A stretch of DNA of 7,050 bases from JBBAFM01 sp041655415. GTDB lineage: Bacteria > Bacillota > Clostridia > Peptostreptococcales > JAAYPU01. Below the pieces are notes generated by a model. The model was not told where the DNA came from, did not search any database, and was given only the letters and a program-made list of their open reading frames with translations. A program made the position numbers and the translations under genes. How positions within the stretch are numbered: the first letter of the stretch is position 1; every line of letters begins with the position of its first letter. Positions 1 through 5,971 of the stretch are shown piece by piece. The stretch is taken from contig CAYSBC010000078.1 of the NCBI GenBank assembly GCA_964429195.1, positions 1 to 7,050 on the forward strand. The letters are read 5' to 3'.

Positions 1-528
1 AGGACATCAGACCCAAGCATTTCTGTAGGGAAACAAACGATGACAGTAAAAAAAATCGAAGGTGAATATAAGGCGGCTCAGGTCACCATGAAGTACTTTG
101 ACAGCATTGCAAGTAAGGCTGACTTTGATGAGGCTTACAAATTTGGATTCCCTGATTTCATGAAATTAGCAGATACTTATCAGGCCCAGGCAGATGAAAA
201 TGTGAGGAATATGGCTGTAATTCTTGAAAATCCTGCATCGGCCGCCATACATCAATTAAACCTTTCAGGAGCAAAGGTATCGGGCGTTTATGTAGATCCT
301 TATGGGGAGCCGCCATTGGCTGTAGTCAAATTAAAATGGGCTGATGGTGAAGTGGAGATCAACTTAATGCAACCAATGCTGACTGACGAGAGCGGAGCTG
401 AAAGGCAGGGAACTGTGTGGATTGTAGTAAATGAAGAATTAAAGGCCATTGTTGATGAAATGGAAGCCAATATACCCAAGTTAAAGGAAGAAAAAGAACA
501 GGAATATAATAATCATTTTAAAGAATAA
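1..528 (+). CDS. Hypothetical protein, 5'-truncated by the window edge
   Basis: I do not recognise this protein. The reading frame is open from base 1, giving at least 175 codons, with no ATG, GTG or TTG before the ATG at 40. That ATG has only a weak TAGGGA upstream, much poorer than the ribosome binding sites of the other genes here, so I favour a gene that begins outside the window; a 162-residue protein starting at 40 remains possible. From position 40 the protein is soluble and acidic, with no membrane span. An N-terminal helical part (AAQVTMKYFDSIASKADFDE) is followed by strand-rich sequence ending in GTVWIVVNEEL and then a charged, Lys/Glu-rich C-terminal helix. This helix-then-sheet order vaguely recalls NTF2/SnoaL-like domains, which is a guess. 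If a signal peptide exists, it lies left of the window. A weak hairpin follows the stop codon. Confidence 0.7.
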   Translation, partial: RTSDPSISVGKQTMTVKKIEGEYKAAQVTMKYFDSIASKADFDEAYKFGFPDFMKLADTYQAQADENVRNMAVILENPASAAIHQLNLSGAKVSGVYVDPYGEPPLAVVKLKWADGEVEINLMQPMLTDESGAERQGTVWIVVNEELKAIVDEMEANIPKLKEEKEQEYNNHFKE

Positions 529-545
529 CATTTGAAAGTGTTTTT
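527..545 (+). terminator. Weak hairpin after the first gene
   Basis: AACATT (527-532) and AGTGTT (537-542) can form a six-pair stem with one G-U pair around the tetraloop TGAA. A short T run follows. It begins inside the stop codon of the upstream gene. The stem is AT-rich and the T tract is short, so this is at best a weak intrinsic terminator. Confidence 0.3.
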
Positions 546-570
546 AATTCATTCCCAAAGATTGAAAAAA

Positions 571-607
571 TGCATATGATGTTATAGGCATTGAAGCCAA
601 TAATGCA
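571..607 (+). other. Imperfect hairpin ahead of the beta-propeller gene
   Basis: TTATAGGC (582-589) and GCCAATAA (596-603) pair over eight positions with one mismatch, closing a six-base loop. TGCA on the outside (571-574 and 604-607) can extend the stem across a seven-base bulge on the left. No T tract follows, so it is not a classic terminator. It could be a 3' end structure of the upstream transcript or leader structure of the propeller mRNA. Nothing seen identifies it as a known riboswitch. Confidence 0.3.
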
Positions 608-658
608 AATTTTCTAAGACAGCATTTTTATAGGATGTTAGATATTTGGGGTGATAGG

Positions 659-1600
659 ATGTTGCCTGATATGCGAAATATAATTATTTCAACGAGTACA
701 GGTGAAGATAAAATTATTTTTCTTAGCAGGAATAGTTATGAAAAGGTTGGGGAAATAAAACTCACACTTCCTAATGGAAGGTGTAGTTATAATTATTTTG
801 GCCCCCATGGAATAGCGCTTGATGTGAACCGAAAATTTATTTATACTGCTAACTCTTATAATGGAAGTATAAGCATTATTGACATGATTATGGATAAAAT
901 TATTGAAAGCATCTATGTTGGGACATCTCCCTGCCATGTAAGCTTGTGTAAAAGATCAAATATGCTTTATACATCCAACTACGATTCGGATACCATATCA
1001 GGCATAGATCTCAATAAAAAAATCGTAGCTGTCCAGATTCCGGTTAATCGTATGCCCCATTATTTAGAAGCTACAAATGACGGAAAAAAACTCTATGTTT
1101 CAAGCATGGGCTCAGAAAGTCTGATTGAGATTGATACAGATAGCAACAATGTAACTAAAGAAATCGATATCGGGTGCAATGCCACACATTTTTATTTAAC
1201 AAAAAACAACGATTATATTTATGCAGTAGGAAGTAAATTCGATAGTGATAATAAAGGCATGATATGTGTTATTGACTTAAAATTGCAGAAGTCTGTTGAA
1301 CTATACAAGGTAGGAATGTATCTCTCGGACATCGCCTGTAAAGAGAGCAATCAAGAGATGTTGGTAACCGATGCTGAAACAAGTTATATCTATAAAATTG
1401 ATATTAAGGATGGAAAGCTAATAGGAAAAGCGAACACCTTTAAATTGCCGAGCTGCATCAACATGGACAATGAAAAAAATAAAGTCATTGTCAGTACGCA
1501 ATTCGACGATATTCTTCAGATATTTAATTTTAATGATCTTAGGCTCTTGAAAAGTGTGAGCATAGGAAAGGATATAAACAGTTTGAACTTTTTTAAGTAA
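659..1600 (+). CDS. YVTN/YncE-like seven-bladed beta-propeller protein
   Basis: This 313-residue protein is built of repeats about 41-47 residues long, in the style of the YVTN beta-propeller family. Repeat cores include FIYTANSYNGSISIID, MLYTSNYDSDTISGID and KLYVSSMGSESLIEID, each followed by a turn and a PHG, PCH or MPH motif. Spacing supports about seven blades. There is no signal peptide or membrane span, so it is probably cytoplasmic. Such proteins serve as binding scaffolds or, rarely, enzymes; the substrate cannot be read here. I chose ATG 659 because GGGGTGAT (648-655) is a well-placed ribosome binding site for it. The in-frame ATG at 635, which would add eight residues, has no good site. 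Polar residues H50, H93, H134, H177, D224, C266 and N307 fall at matching positions in successive blades, and the protein has seven cysteines. Its 3' end overlaps the convergent DUF4364 gene by 8 bp. Confidence 0.8.
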   Translation: MLPDMRNIIISTSTGEDKIIFLSRNSYEKVGEIKLTLPNGRCSYNYFGPHGIALDVNRKFIYTANSYNGSISIIDMIMDKIIESIYVGTSPCHVSLCKRSNMLYTSNYDSDTISGIDLNKKIVAVQIPVNRMPHYLEATNDGKKLYVSSMGSESLIEIDTDSNNVTKEIDIGCNATHFYLTKNNDYIYAVGSKFDSDNKGMICVIDLKLQKSVELYKVGMYLSDIACKESNQEMLVTDAETSYIYKIDIKDGKLIGKANTFKLPSCINMDNEKNKVIVSTQFDDILQIFNFNDLRLLKSVSIGKDINSLNFFK

Positions 1601-2117
1601 TCATTTGAAGTATTCTATTATAGTAGTCAGGCGCTCCTTTTTTCCAATGAGTGCATATTTTAATGCACTGTTCCTCAGAAAACAGTGTCAATCGCAATTC
1701 CATCAGAGGAGTCCCCTTTTCGATGGCCATCAAATGAACCAAGTATTCGTTTTCTTTTAATTGTGTATAATTTGCAATGATTTCGTTTTGAGTCATAAAT
1801 TGTTTTTTCTTCAAAGATACTTCATTTAAAACGAGTTGCTTAAAATCATCAGAAAGTAAATTGTTAAACATATCCAGAGTCCTATAGCCCATAGATGTCA
1901 ATGTATAAAAGGTGAGGCCATCACGAAAAGATGACTCTATCAAGTTAGACTGAATGAGCTCTGAAAAATTTTGTTTAAATATAAAGTAATTCATCAAGTT
2001 TTTTTCCAATAGGAAATGGGTTAATTGTGATTCCAATAAAGGTATGTTAAATTTGCTCATAGTATAAAGAATTATTATTTTATTTTCAGCGATTTTGCTA
2101 CTTTTTTCTATAATCAT
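1593..2117 (-). CDS. DUF4364 family protein, winged-helix-like
   Basis: The 174-residue protein matches my memory of the DUF4364 family, which is common in Clostridia and has no settled function. Residues about 8-85 look like a winged helix: ENKIIILYTMSKF forms the first helix, FIFKQNFSELIQSNLI covers the next helices, and FYTLTSMGYRTLDMF is a typical wing followed by a helix, as in PadR or MarR-like proteins. The C-terminal half alternates strands and charged turns (ENEYLVHLMAIEKGTPLMEL) and ends in a helix. No membrane span or signal peptide is visible. DNA binding is an inference from the fold. ATG 2117 is preceded on the minus strand by a purine-rich GAGAGAG. The gene is transcribed alone, with its own promoter just upstream and the spore-protein terminator behind that. 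Its stop codon lies inside the 3' end of the convergent propeller gene. Confidence 0.85.
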   Translation of the reverse strand: MIIEKSSKIAENKIIILYTMSKFNIPLLESQLTHFLLEKNLMNYFIFKQNFSELIQSNLIESSFRDGLTFYTLTSMGYRTLDMFNNLLSDDFKQLVLNEVSLKKKQFMTQNEIIANYTQLKENEYLVHLMAIEKGTPLMELRLTLFSEEQCIKICTHWKKGAPDYYNRILQMIT

Positions 2118-2157
2118 AAAAGCTCTCTCTTTTTATATGTAATTTTCTGGTGAGAAT

Positions 2158-2166
2158 ATTATATCA
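2158..2166 (-). promoter_or_regulatory. Extended -10 promoter of the DUF4364 gene
   Basis: On the minus strand this reads TGATATAAT, a perfect TATAAT with the extended -10 TGn immediately upstream. The position of a -35 box at 17 bp spacing holds only TTTTTA, a poor match, which is common for extended -10 promoters. The start site would fall near 2151, leaving a leader of roughly 34 nt. The placement between the spore-protein terminator and the DUF4364 start codon supports the call. Confidence 0.6.
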
Positions 2167-2181
2167 CAAAAAAAGAAATAT

Positions 2182-2218
2182 AAAAAAGGATTGTCCTAAA
2201 TTAGGCAATCCTTTTTTT
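2182..2218 (-). terminator. Intrinsic terminator of the SASP gene, bidirectional in form
   Basis: AAAAAAGGATTG (2182-2193) pairs perfectly with CAATCCTTTTTT (2206-2217), and CCT/AGG inside extends the stem past a bulged T. Read on the minus strand, it begins ten bases after the SASP stop codon and ends in a T run. The A/T flanks are symmetrical, so it could also stop plus-strand transcription. It separates SASP transcription from the DUF4364 promoter downstream. Confidence 0.85.
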
Positions 2219-2227
2219 AATCCATGT

Positions 2228-2434
2228 TTATTTACCAGCAAGGGTTCTTTCTGCTTGTTCTACTAACCTTTTGGTCATATAGCCACCTACATAACCATTT
2301 TGTCTTGCAGTCAGGTTTCCTTTATCCATATTTTCATAGTTAGCTAAACCAAGCTCATTAGCGATTTCAGTTTTCATGTTGTTTAATGCAGCTTTTGCTT
2401 CCGGTACAACTGTTCGATTTCCGCTTCTAGCCAT
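2228..2434 (-). CDS. Alpha/beta-type small acid-soluble spore protein (SASP)
   Basis: This 68-residue protein is a typical alpha/beta-type SASP. The family coats DNA in the dormant spore core, protects it from UV and heat damage, and is degraded on germination by the GPR protease. The signatures are clear: PEAKAALNNMK, then the GPR cleavage motif T22-E23-I24-A25-N26-E27 (cut expected after E23), then the second conserved block GNLTARQNGYVGGYMTKRLV at residues 39-58. Length is normal for the family. ATG 2434 has a perfect AGGAGG (2443-2448) nine bases upstream. The gene stands alone, with a strong terminator just after it and a divergent deacetylase lipoprotein gene upstream. Expression from a forespore sigma-G promoter is expected for the family, but I could not find a convincing -35/-10 pair. 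Its presence implies that the host forms endospores. Confidence 0.97.
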   Translation of the reverse strand: MARSGNRTVVPEAKAALNNMKTEIANELGLANYENMDKGNLTARQNGYVGGYMTKRLVEQAERTLAGK

Positions 2435-2512
2435 TTTCTTTGCCTCCTGTTTTTTTAATTAGTAATTTCCTTATATATTTTAAAGATTAAATGAATTAAT
2501 CTGTACTACTAA

Positions 2513-2522
2513 TTTGCGCAAA
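2513..2522. promoter_or_regulatory. Perfect 10-bp palindrome in the SASP/deacetylase divergent region
   Basis: TTTGCGCAAA is a perfect palindrome in otherwise AT-rich DNA between the two divergent genes. It could be an operator, but I know of no specific regulator with this site and there is only one copy, so chance is a serious alternative. Confidence 0.2.
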
Positions 2523-2573
2523 AACAATAATATTATGATGACAATTTTATGCAAGATAGGTTAAAAATCGCTG

Positions 2574-2621
2574 TATAATTTTCTTCAAAAAATAGATTTA
2601 AATGAAAGCATAGGTTATAAT
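2574..2621 (+). promoter_or_regulatory. Candidate promoter region of the deacetylase gene
   Basis: Two perfect TATAAT hexamers lie here, at 2574-2579 and 2616-2621, about 95 and 53 bases before the deacetylase start. Neither has a good TTGACA-like box at 16-18 bp. The second lies in GGTTATAATA, which also fits the -10 pattern of forespore sigma-F, but no matching -35 is in place. I cannot decide which one is used. Confidence 0.35.
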
Positions 2622-2674
2622 AAATAGAATACACAGACAAATATGAATTTTTTGGCAAAAGGGGGAGCAAAACG

Positions 2675-3760
2675 ATGTTCAAAAAATCAATAATTTTTTT
2701 AATTTTAGTTTTTTTTCTATTAGCCGGGTGTAGTAAAGTAGAAGAAGTGTCCGGAGTGCCTGATTTGGAAGGAGAGTTAACGGAGGATGCGCCTGATGAA
2801 GAAGAAATTGTAGATTATGAAGCCATTAAAGCCAATGAGGCAGGCGAAATAATGGTTATTATGTATCATAGTATCGGTGAAGAAGAAAAAGAATTTACAA
2901 GAACACCTGAAAATTTTAAAAGTGATTTGCAAAAATTATATGATTTAGGATACAGACCGATTAGCCTGGAAGACTATGCAAAGGGTAATATAAATACAGA
3001 GGCAGGGCTTTCACCGGTTGTGATAACCTTTGATGATGGAAACCTTAATAATTTTAATATCTTTGAAAAAGAGGACGGTTCCTTTGAGATTGATCCTAAT
3101 TGCGCAGTAGCCATATTGGAAGATTTTCATAAAGAACATCCTGATTTCCCGCTTGAAGCTACATTTTTTTTGAATTCGGGGATTCCCTTTAAACAAAAGG
3201 AATATGCCCAATATAAGCTGGAATATATCCTGGAAAGAGGTATGGATATAGGCAATCATACTGCTACCCATGTCAATTTTAAGAAGACTGTTTCTTCGGA
3301 TGAAATAGAAAAGGAGATTATGGGAGTCATCGATAGCCTCCAAGAATATATACCGGAATATACAATTAACACATTATCTTTGCCTTTTGGCAGCAGACCT
3401 AAGGATGATTCTCTTAATGCATATATTGCAAAAGGATCTGAGAACCAATATGAAAATATAGCGATTGTTGAGGTTGGATGGGATCCTTATAAATCCCCTT
3501 ATCACGTTGATTTTAACCCAGAGGCTATCCATAGAGTAAGGGGAAGTGATTTACAGGAATATGTTAAGGGAACCGGTCTTGATGACTGGATAGGGCGATT
3601 GGAAGCAGGGACAAGAGTCAAATTTATATCGGATGGTTCGCCTGATAAGGTGGTAGTACCTGAGGAATATCAAAATAAAATAGACATGAATAAAATTGGA
3701 GAAAGGGAGCTCATCACTTATAGCAGCACACCCGATACACCCGATGAAAAAATAGATTAA
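2675..3760 (+). CDS. Polysaccharide deacetylase (NodB domain) lipoprotein
   Basis: This 361-residue protein is an exported lipoprotein: a basic N-terminus (FKK), a hydrophobic stretch at 6-16 and the lipobox L16-A17-G18-C19. An acidic linker (about 30-50) joins it to a NodB-type carbohydrate esterase 4 domain. The domain opens with MYHSIGE (63-69). Motif 1 is TFDDG (118-122), with D120 as expected base and D121 as metal ligand. Motif 2 is H195-TAT-H199, the metal-binding pair. Motif 3 reads S-L-P-F-G (235-239), where many members have Arg before the x-P-Y/F. VGWDP and AIHRVR (H276) may supply the late motifs. The family removes N- or O-acetyl groups from surface polysaccharides or peptidoglycan; which substrate applies here is unknown. 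GGGGGAG (2661-2667) is an excellent ribosome binding site, 7 nt before the ATG. It is a single gene, divergent from the SASP gene and followed by two hairpins. Confidence 0.93.
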   Translation: MFKKSIIFLILVFFLLAGCSKVEEVSGVPDLEGELTEDAPDEEEIVDYEAIKANEAGEIMVIMYHSIGEEEKEFTRTPENFKSDLQKLYDLGYRPISLEDYAKGNINTEAGLSPVVITFDDGNLNNFNIFEKEDGSFEIDPNCAVAILEDFHKEHPDFPLEATFFLNSGIPFKQKEYAQYKLEYILERGMDIGNHTATHVNFKKTVSSDEIEKEIMGVIDSLQEYIPEYTINTLSLPFGSRPKDDSLNAYIAKGSENQYENIAIVEVGWDPYKSPYHVDFNPEAIHRVRGSDLQEYVKGTGLDDWIGRLEAGTRVKFISDGSPDKVVVPEEYQNKIDMNKIGERELITYSSTPDTPDEKID

Positions 3761-3799
3761 GATTATAAATCTTGAATTGTAGATTTATTCTGCGAAGCT

Positions 3800-3844
3800 G
3801 GGGCTGTCATAAAACTAAGAAATTAGTTTGTAGCAGCTCCTTTT
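3800..3844 (+). terminator. Long two-part hairpin after the deacetylase gene
   Basis: GGGGCTG (3800-3806) pairs with CAGCTCC (3834-3840) with one G-U pair. Inside, AAACTAA (3812-3818) pairs perfectly with TTAGTTT (3823-3829) around a GAAA tetraloop. The two stems are joined by a partly paired internal loop, and TTTT follows. It starts 39 bases after the deacetylase stop and is a plausible terminator for that gene. The GGGGCTGTCA...AAACTAA layout also recalls long hairpins found with insertion sequences in Firmicutes, which is from memory and unproven. Confidence 0.6.
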
Positions 3845-3860
3845 ATCTTGTAACCGAAGG

Positions 3861-3883
3861 AAGAGACATGTTCTCTCTTTTTT
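3861..3883 (+). terminator. Second hairpin with T tract, at the edge of the gap
   Basis: AAGAGA (3861-3866) pairs with TCTCTT (3874-3879) around a seven-base loop, and a T run leads directly into the N gap. An alternative register pairs AGAGA with TCTCT (3872-3876). The shape fits an intrinsic terminator, but the downstream side is unsequenced and the stem is short. Confidence 0.45.
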
Positions 3884-3983
3884 NNNNNNNNNNNNNNNNN
3901 NNNNNNNNNNNNNNNNNNNNNNNNNNNNNNNNNNNNNNNNNNNNNNNNNNNNNNNNNNNNNNNNNNNNNNNNNNNNNNNNNNN
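3884..3983. other. Assembly gap of 100 Ns in a 438-bp gene-free block
   Basis: Exactly 100 Ns, the usual placeholder for a scaffold gap of unknown length, so true distances across it are not known. The surrounding gene-free stretch (3761-4198) contains two hairpins on the left, and on the right an inverted-repeat element and a GC-rich hairpin. I see no convincing gene in it. Any open frame crossing the Ns is meaningless. Gaps often fall on repeated sequence, so an insertion sequence or other repeat may be missing here. Confidence 0.95.
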
Positions 3984-4007
3984 AACTTTTTGTCCGCACC
4001 CCCTGGT

Positions 4008-4134
4008 GAGCAAAATTTCAGGTAGTGTGTGGAATAAATGTGTAAATATACATAATTGTACGTATATTATATGAATATTATGCATAATCCCTTCGATTTT
4101 GCAATAAAACCACACATTAGTTGAAATTTTGCTC
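4008..4134. repeat. 127-bp element bounded by 25-bp imperfect inverted repeats
   Basis: The left arm (4008-4032) begins GAGCAAAATTTCA and ends GTGTGTGG. The right arm (4110-4134) is its reverse complement at 22 of 25 positions, with the outer 13 bases perfect. The 77 bases between are very AT-rich and hold the 12-bp perfect palindrome ATTATGCATAAT (4077-4088) and an ATATAC/GTATAT stem. There is no coding potential. Terminal inverted repeats around a short non-coding core fit a MITE-like element. No target-site duplication is evident in the flanks (GGT on the left, TCA on the right). It begins 24 bases after the assembly gap. Confidence 0.6.
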
Positions 4135-4178
4135 TCAGAACCCCGAATTACTTACAATGAGGCGACAGTTTCGAATGC

Positions 4179-4195
4179 GCGCCCGGTATGGGCGC
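4179..4195 (-). other. GC-rich hairpin just after the prfC stop codon
   Basis: GCGCCC (4179-4184) and GGGCGC (4190-4195) form a perfect six-pair GC stem with a five-base loop, starting three bases beyond the prfC stop codon. No T run follows on the minus strand, so it is not a standard intrinsic terminator; it may protect the mRNA 3' end or stop transcription inefficiently. Its composition stands out in AT-rich DNA. Confidence 0.45.
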
Positions 4196-4198
4196 AGC

Positions 4199-5794
4199 CT
4201 AAGAAATTTCTTCAAGAACTAATCCTTTATTCCGCTCAGTGATTTGCTTGATGCTCCATTCATTCTGGAAAACAACAACAGGATGACCATTTTCATCATC
4301 CAGCAAGAGGGTATCCATTGTCAATTTAAATGTATCAGGATTGAAAGCTTGATTTTTGATCCACCTGATATAGCGATAAGGGAGTTGCTCCATGATAATA
4401 TCAACGCCATATTCATTTTTTAAGCGGTATTCCAATACTTCAAACTGTAGGACTCCTACAACACCTATAATGAGCTCCTCTGCACCTGTATGAGGTCTTT
4501 TATAAATCTGGATTGTTCCTTCTTCCGCCAATTGATTGACACCCTTTAAAAATTGCTTTCTCTTCAAGGAGTTCTTCGTTAAAACTCTTGCAAAATGCTC
4601 GGGTGCGAACAAGGGAATATCTTTGTATTTTAGATTAGATTTATCTTCGCAAAGGGTATCACTAATTTTAAAGATACCTGGGTCATGAATACCTATGATA
4701 TCCCCAGCATAAGCTACTTCAACAATGGCTCTGTCCTGTGCCAAAAATTGCTGTGGATGTTCTAATTTAACCTTTTTATCAAGGCGTGCATGGTTAACAG
4801 TCATGCCTTTCTCGAATTTTCCGGAACAAATTCTTAAGAAGGCGATTCTGTCTCGGTGGGCTGGATTCATGTTAGCTTGAATTTTAAAGATAAAGCCGGA
4901 AAAATTTTCGGAAACCGGATCTATCATTCCTAAGTTACTATCCCTTCCTGCGGGATGAGCTGTTAATTCCAAAAATGATTTTAAAAAAGGTTCTACCCCA
5001 AAGTTAGTTAGGGCGCTGCCAAAGAAAACAGGAGTTAAATCACCCTTGGCTATTTGGTCTAAATCAAAGTTATCACCGGCTATGTCTAAGAGTTCAATAT
5101 CATTGAGGAGTTGTTGATGGAGTTTAGGACCTAAGGAATCTTTAAACTTATCCTCACGTGGATCCCCGGTAATGACTTTAGCAAGGGATTGCCCATGATT
5201 GCTCTCGCTAAATAATTCAATATGCTTATTTTGCCTGTTGTAAACACCTTTAAAATCTTTGCCATTACCAATAGGCCAATTCATAGGATAAGACTTAATA
5301 TCCAGGACCTTTTCAATGTCCTCAAGGAGGTCAAAAGGATCCCTTCCTTCCCGGTCCAGCTTATTGATAAAGGTGAAAATGGGAATACCTCTCATTTTGC
5401 AAACCTTAAAGAGTTTGATGGTTTGAGCCTCAACACCTTTTCCAGAGTCAATGACCATGACTGCACTGTCAGCAGCCATGAGGGTACGATAAGTATCCTC
5501 ACTGAAATCCTGATGACCGGGAGTATCCAATATATTGATGCAAAAACCATTATAATTAAATTGTAAAACGCTTGATGTAACAGAAATACCTCTTTGCTTT
5601 TCTATTTCCATCCAATCGGAGACGGCATGTTTATCTGAACGTCTTGACTTTACTGAACCTGCAGAGCGTATAGCTCCCCCATAGAGCAAAAGTTTTTCTG
5701 TAAGGGTTGTTTTTCCCGCATCAGGGTGGGAGATAATTGCAAAGGTTCTCCTTCTTGTAATTTCATCTATAAGAGTTAAACTTGTTTCTGACAT
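4199..5794 (-). CDS. prfC: Peptide chain release factor 3 (RF3)
   Basis: RF3 is a translational GTPase that acts on the ribosome to recycle release factors 1 and 2 after peptide release. The 531-residue length is normal for the family. The G domain (about 1-275) has all expected motifs: P-loop SHPDAGKT (22-29), switch I region RGISVTSS (68-75), DTPGH (90-94), NKLD (144-147) and GSA (259-261). The sequence AIRSAGSVKSRRSDKHAVSD after the P-loop is characteristic of RF3 rather than EF-G or TypA. Domains II and III follow (about 285-531), including GVVGVLQFEVLEYRL near 454-468. ATG 5794 has a GGAAG ribosome binding site seven bases upstream and a strong sigma-A promoter behind that. It is a single-gene transcript, divergent from a small membrane protein gene. 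The protein appears complete, with no missing key residue. Confidence 0.97.
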   Translation of the reverse strand: MSETSLTLIDEITRRRTFAIISHPDAGKTTLTEKLLLYGGAIRSAGSVKSRRSDKHAVSDWMEIEKQRGISVTSSVLQFNYNGFCINILDTPGHQDFSEDTYRTLMAADSAVMVIDSGKGVEAQTIKLFKVCKMRGIPIFTFINKLDREGRDPFDLLEDIEKVLDIKSYPMNWPIGNGKDFKGVYNRQNKHIELFSESNHGQSLAKVITGDPREDKFKDSLGPKLHQQLLNDIELLDIAGDNFDLDQIAKGDLTPVFFGSALTNFGVEPFLKSFLELTAHPAGRDSNLGMIDPVSENFSGFIFKIQANMNPAHRDRIAFLRICSGKFEKGMTVNHARLDKKVKLEHPQQFLAQDRAIVEVAYAGDIIGIHDPGIFKISDTLCEDKSNLKYKDIPLFAPEHFARVLTKNSLKRKQFLKGVNQLAEEGTIQIYKRPHTGAEELIIGVVGVLQFEVLEYRLKNEYGVDIIMEQLPYRYIRWIKNQAFNPDTFKLTMDTLLLDDENGHPVVVFQNEWSIKQITERNKGLVLEEIS

Positions 5795-5861
5795 AAAGTA
5801 TCTTCCTTTTGTTTTGTAATAGTTTGCATATTGTTATTGTAGAATATGACAATACTGAATT

Positions 5862-5890
5862 ATTTTATACTTGTATAAGAAAGATGTCAA
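5862..5890 (-). promoter_or_regulatory. Sigma-A promoter of prfC
   Basis: On the minus strand a perfect -35 TTGACA (5890-5885) is followed after exactly 17 bp by TAAAAT (5867-5862), one base from the -10 consensus. Transcription would start near 5855, giving a leader of about 60 nt before the prfC ATG. It is back to back with the promoter at 5905-5933, the two -35 boxes being 14 bp apart. Confidence 0.75.
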
Positions 5891-5904
5891 TGATATAAAT
5901 ATGT

Positions 5905-5933
5905 TTGCATAGGGTATTTCTATTCAGTATAAT
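5905..5933 (+). promoter_or_regulatory. Sigma-A promoter of the small membrane protein gene
   Basis: TTGCAT (5905-5910), matching four of six -35 positions, lies 17 bp before a perfect TATAAT (5928-5933). The start site would be near 5940, about 32 nt before the ATG at 5972. Position and spacing fit the small gene downstream exactly. Confidence 0.75.
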
Positions 5934-5971
5934 AAGTAGAAAGCTATAGAAAAAATGGGAAGGTGAAAAAA

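Noticed and set aside
562..588. TTGAAA...TATAGG as a promoter for the propeller gene
   Set aside because: The spacing is 15 bp and the -10 is poor, and it overlaps a hairpin that may be the real signal.
689..937. Minus-strand open frame within the propeller gene
   Set aside because: It lies antisense inside a well-supported repeat protein and shows no domain or ribosome binding site of its own.
2521..2570. Sigma-G-like pieces for the SASP gene on the minus strand (TGCATA, CATCATA, CATAATA)
   Set aside because: The -35-like and -10-like pieces are only 7-10 bp apart instead of about 17, and they lie roughly 100 bp from the start codon.
3011..3343. Minus-strand open frame inside the deacetylase gene
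   Set aside because: It is antisense to the conserved NodB motifs; the composition is that of a shadow frame.
3772..4115. Open frames on both strands spanning the N gap
   Set aside because: They consist partly of undetermined bases, and the real length of the gap is unknown.
4157..4222. Short plus-strand frame with an Arg-rich start (MRRQFRMRARYGRS) that could be a transposase remnant
   Set aside because: Only 21 codons, no ribosome binding site, and the last third overlaps the prfC end on the other strand. Arg codons are expected from the GC-rich hairpin.
5222..5566. Plus-strand open frame inside prfC
   Set aside because: It is antisense to the RF3 G domain, whose motifs are all intact.
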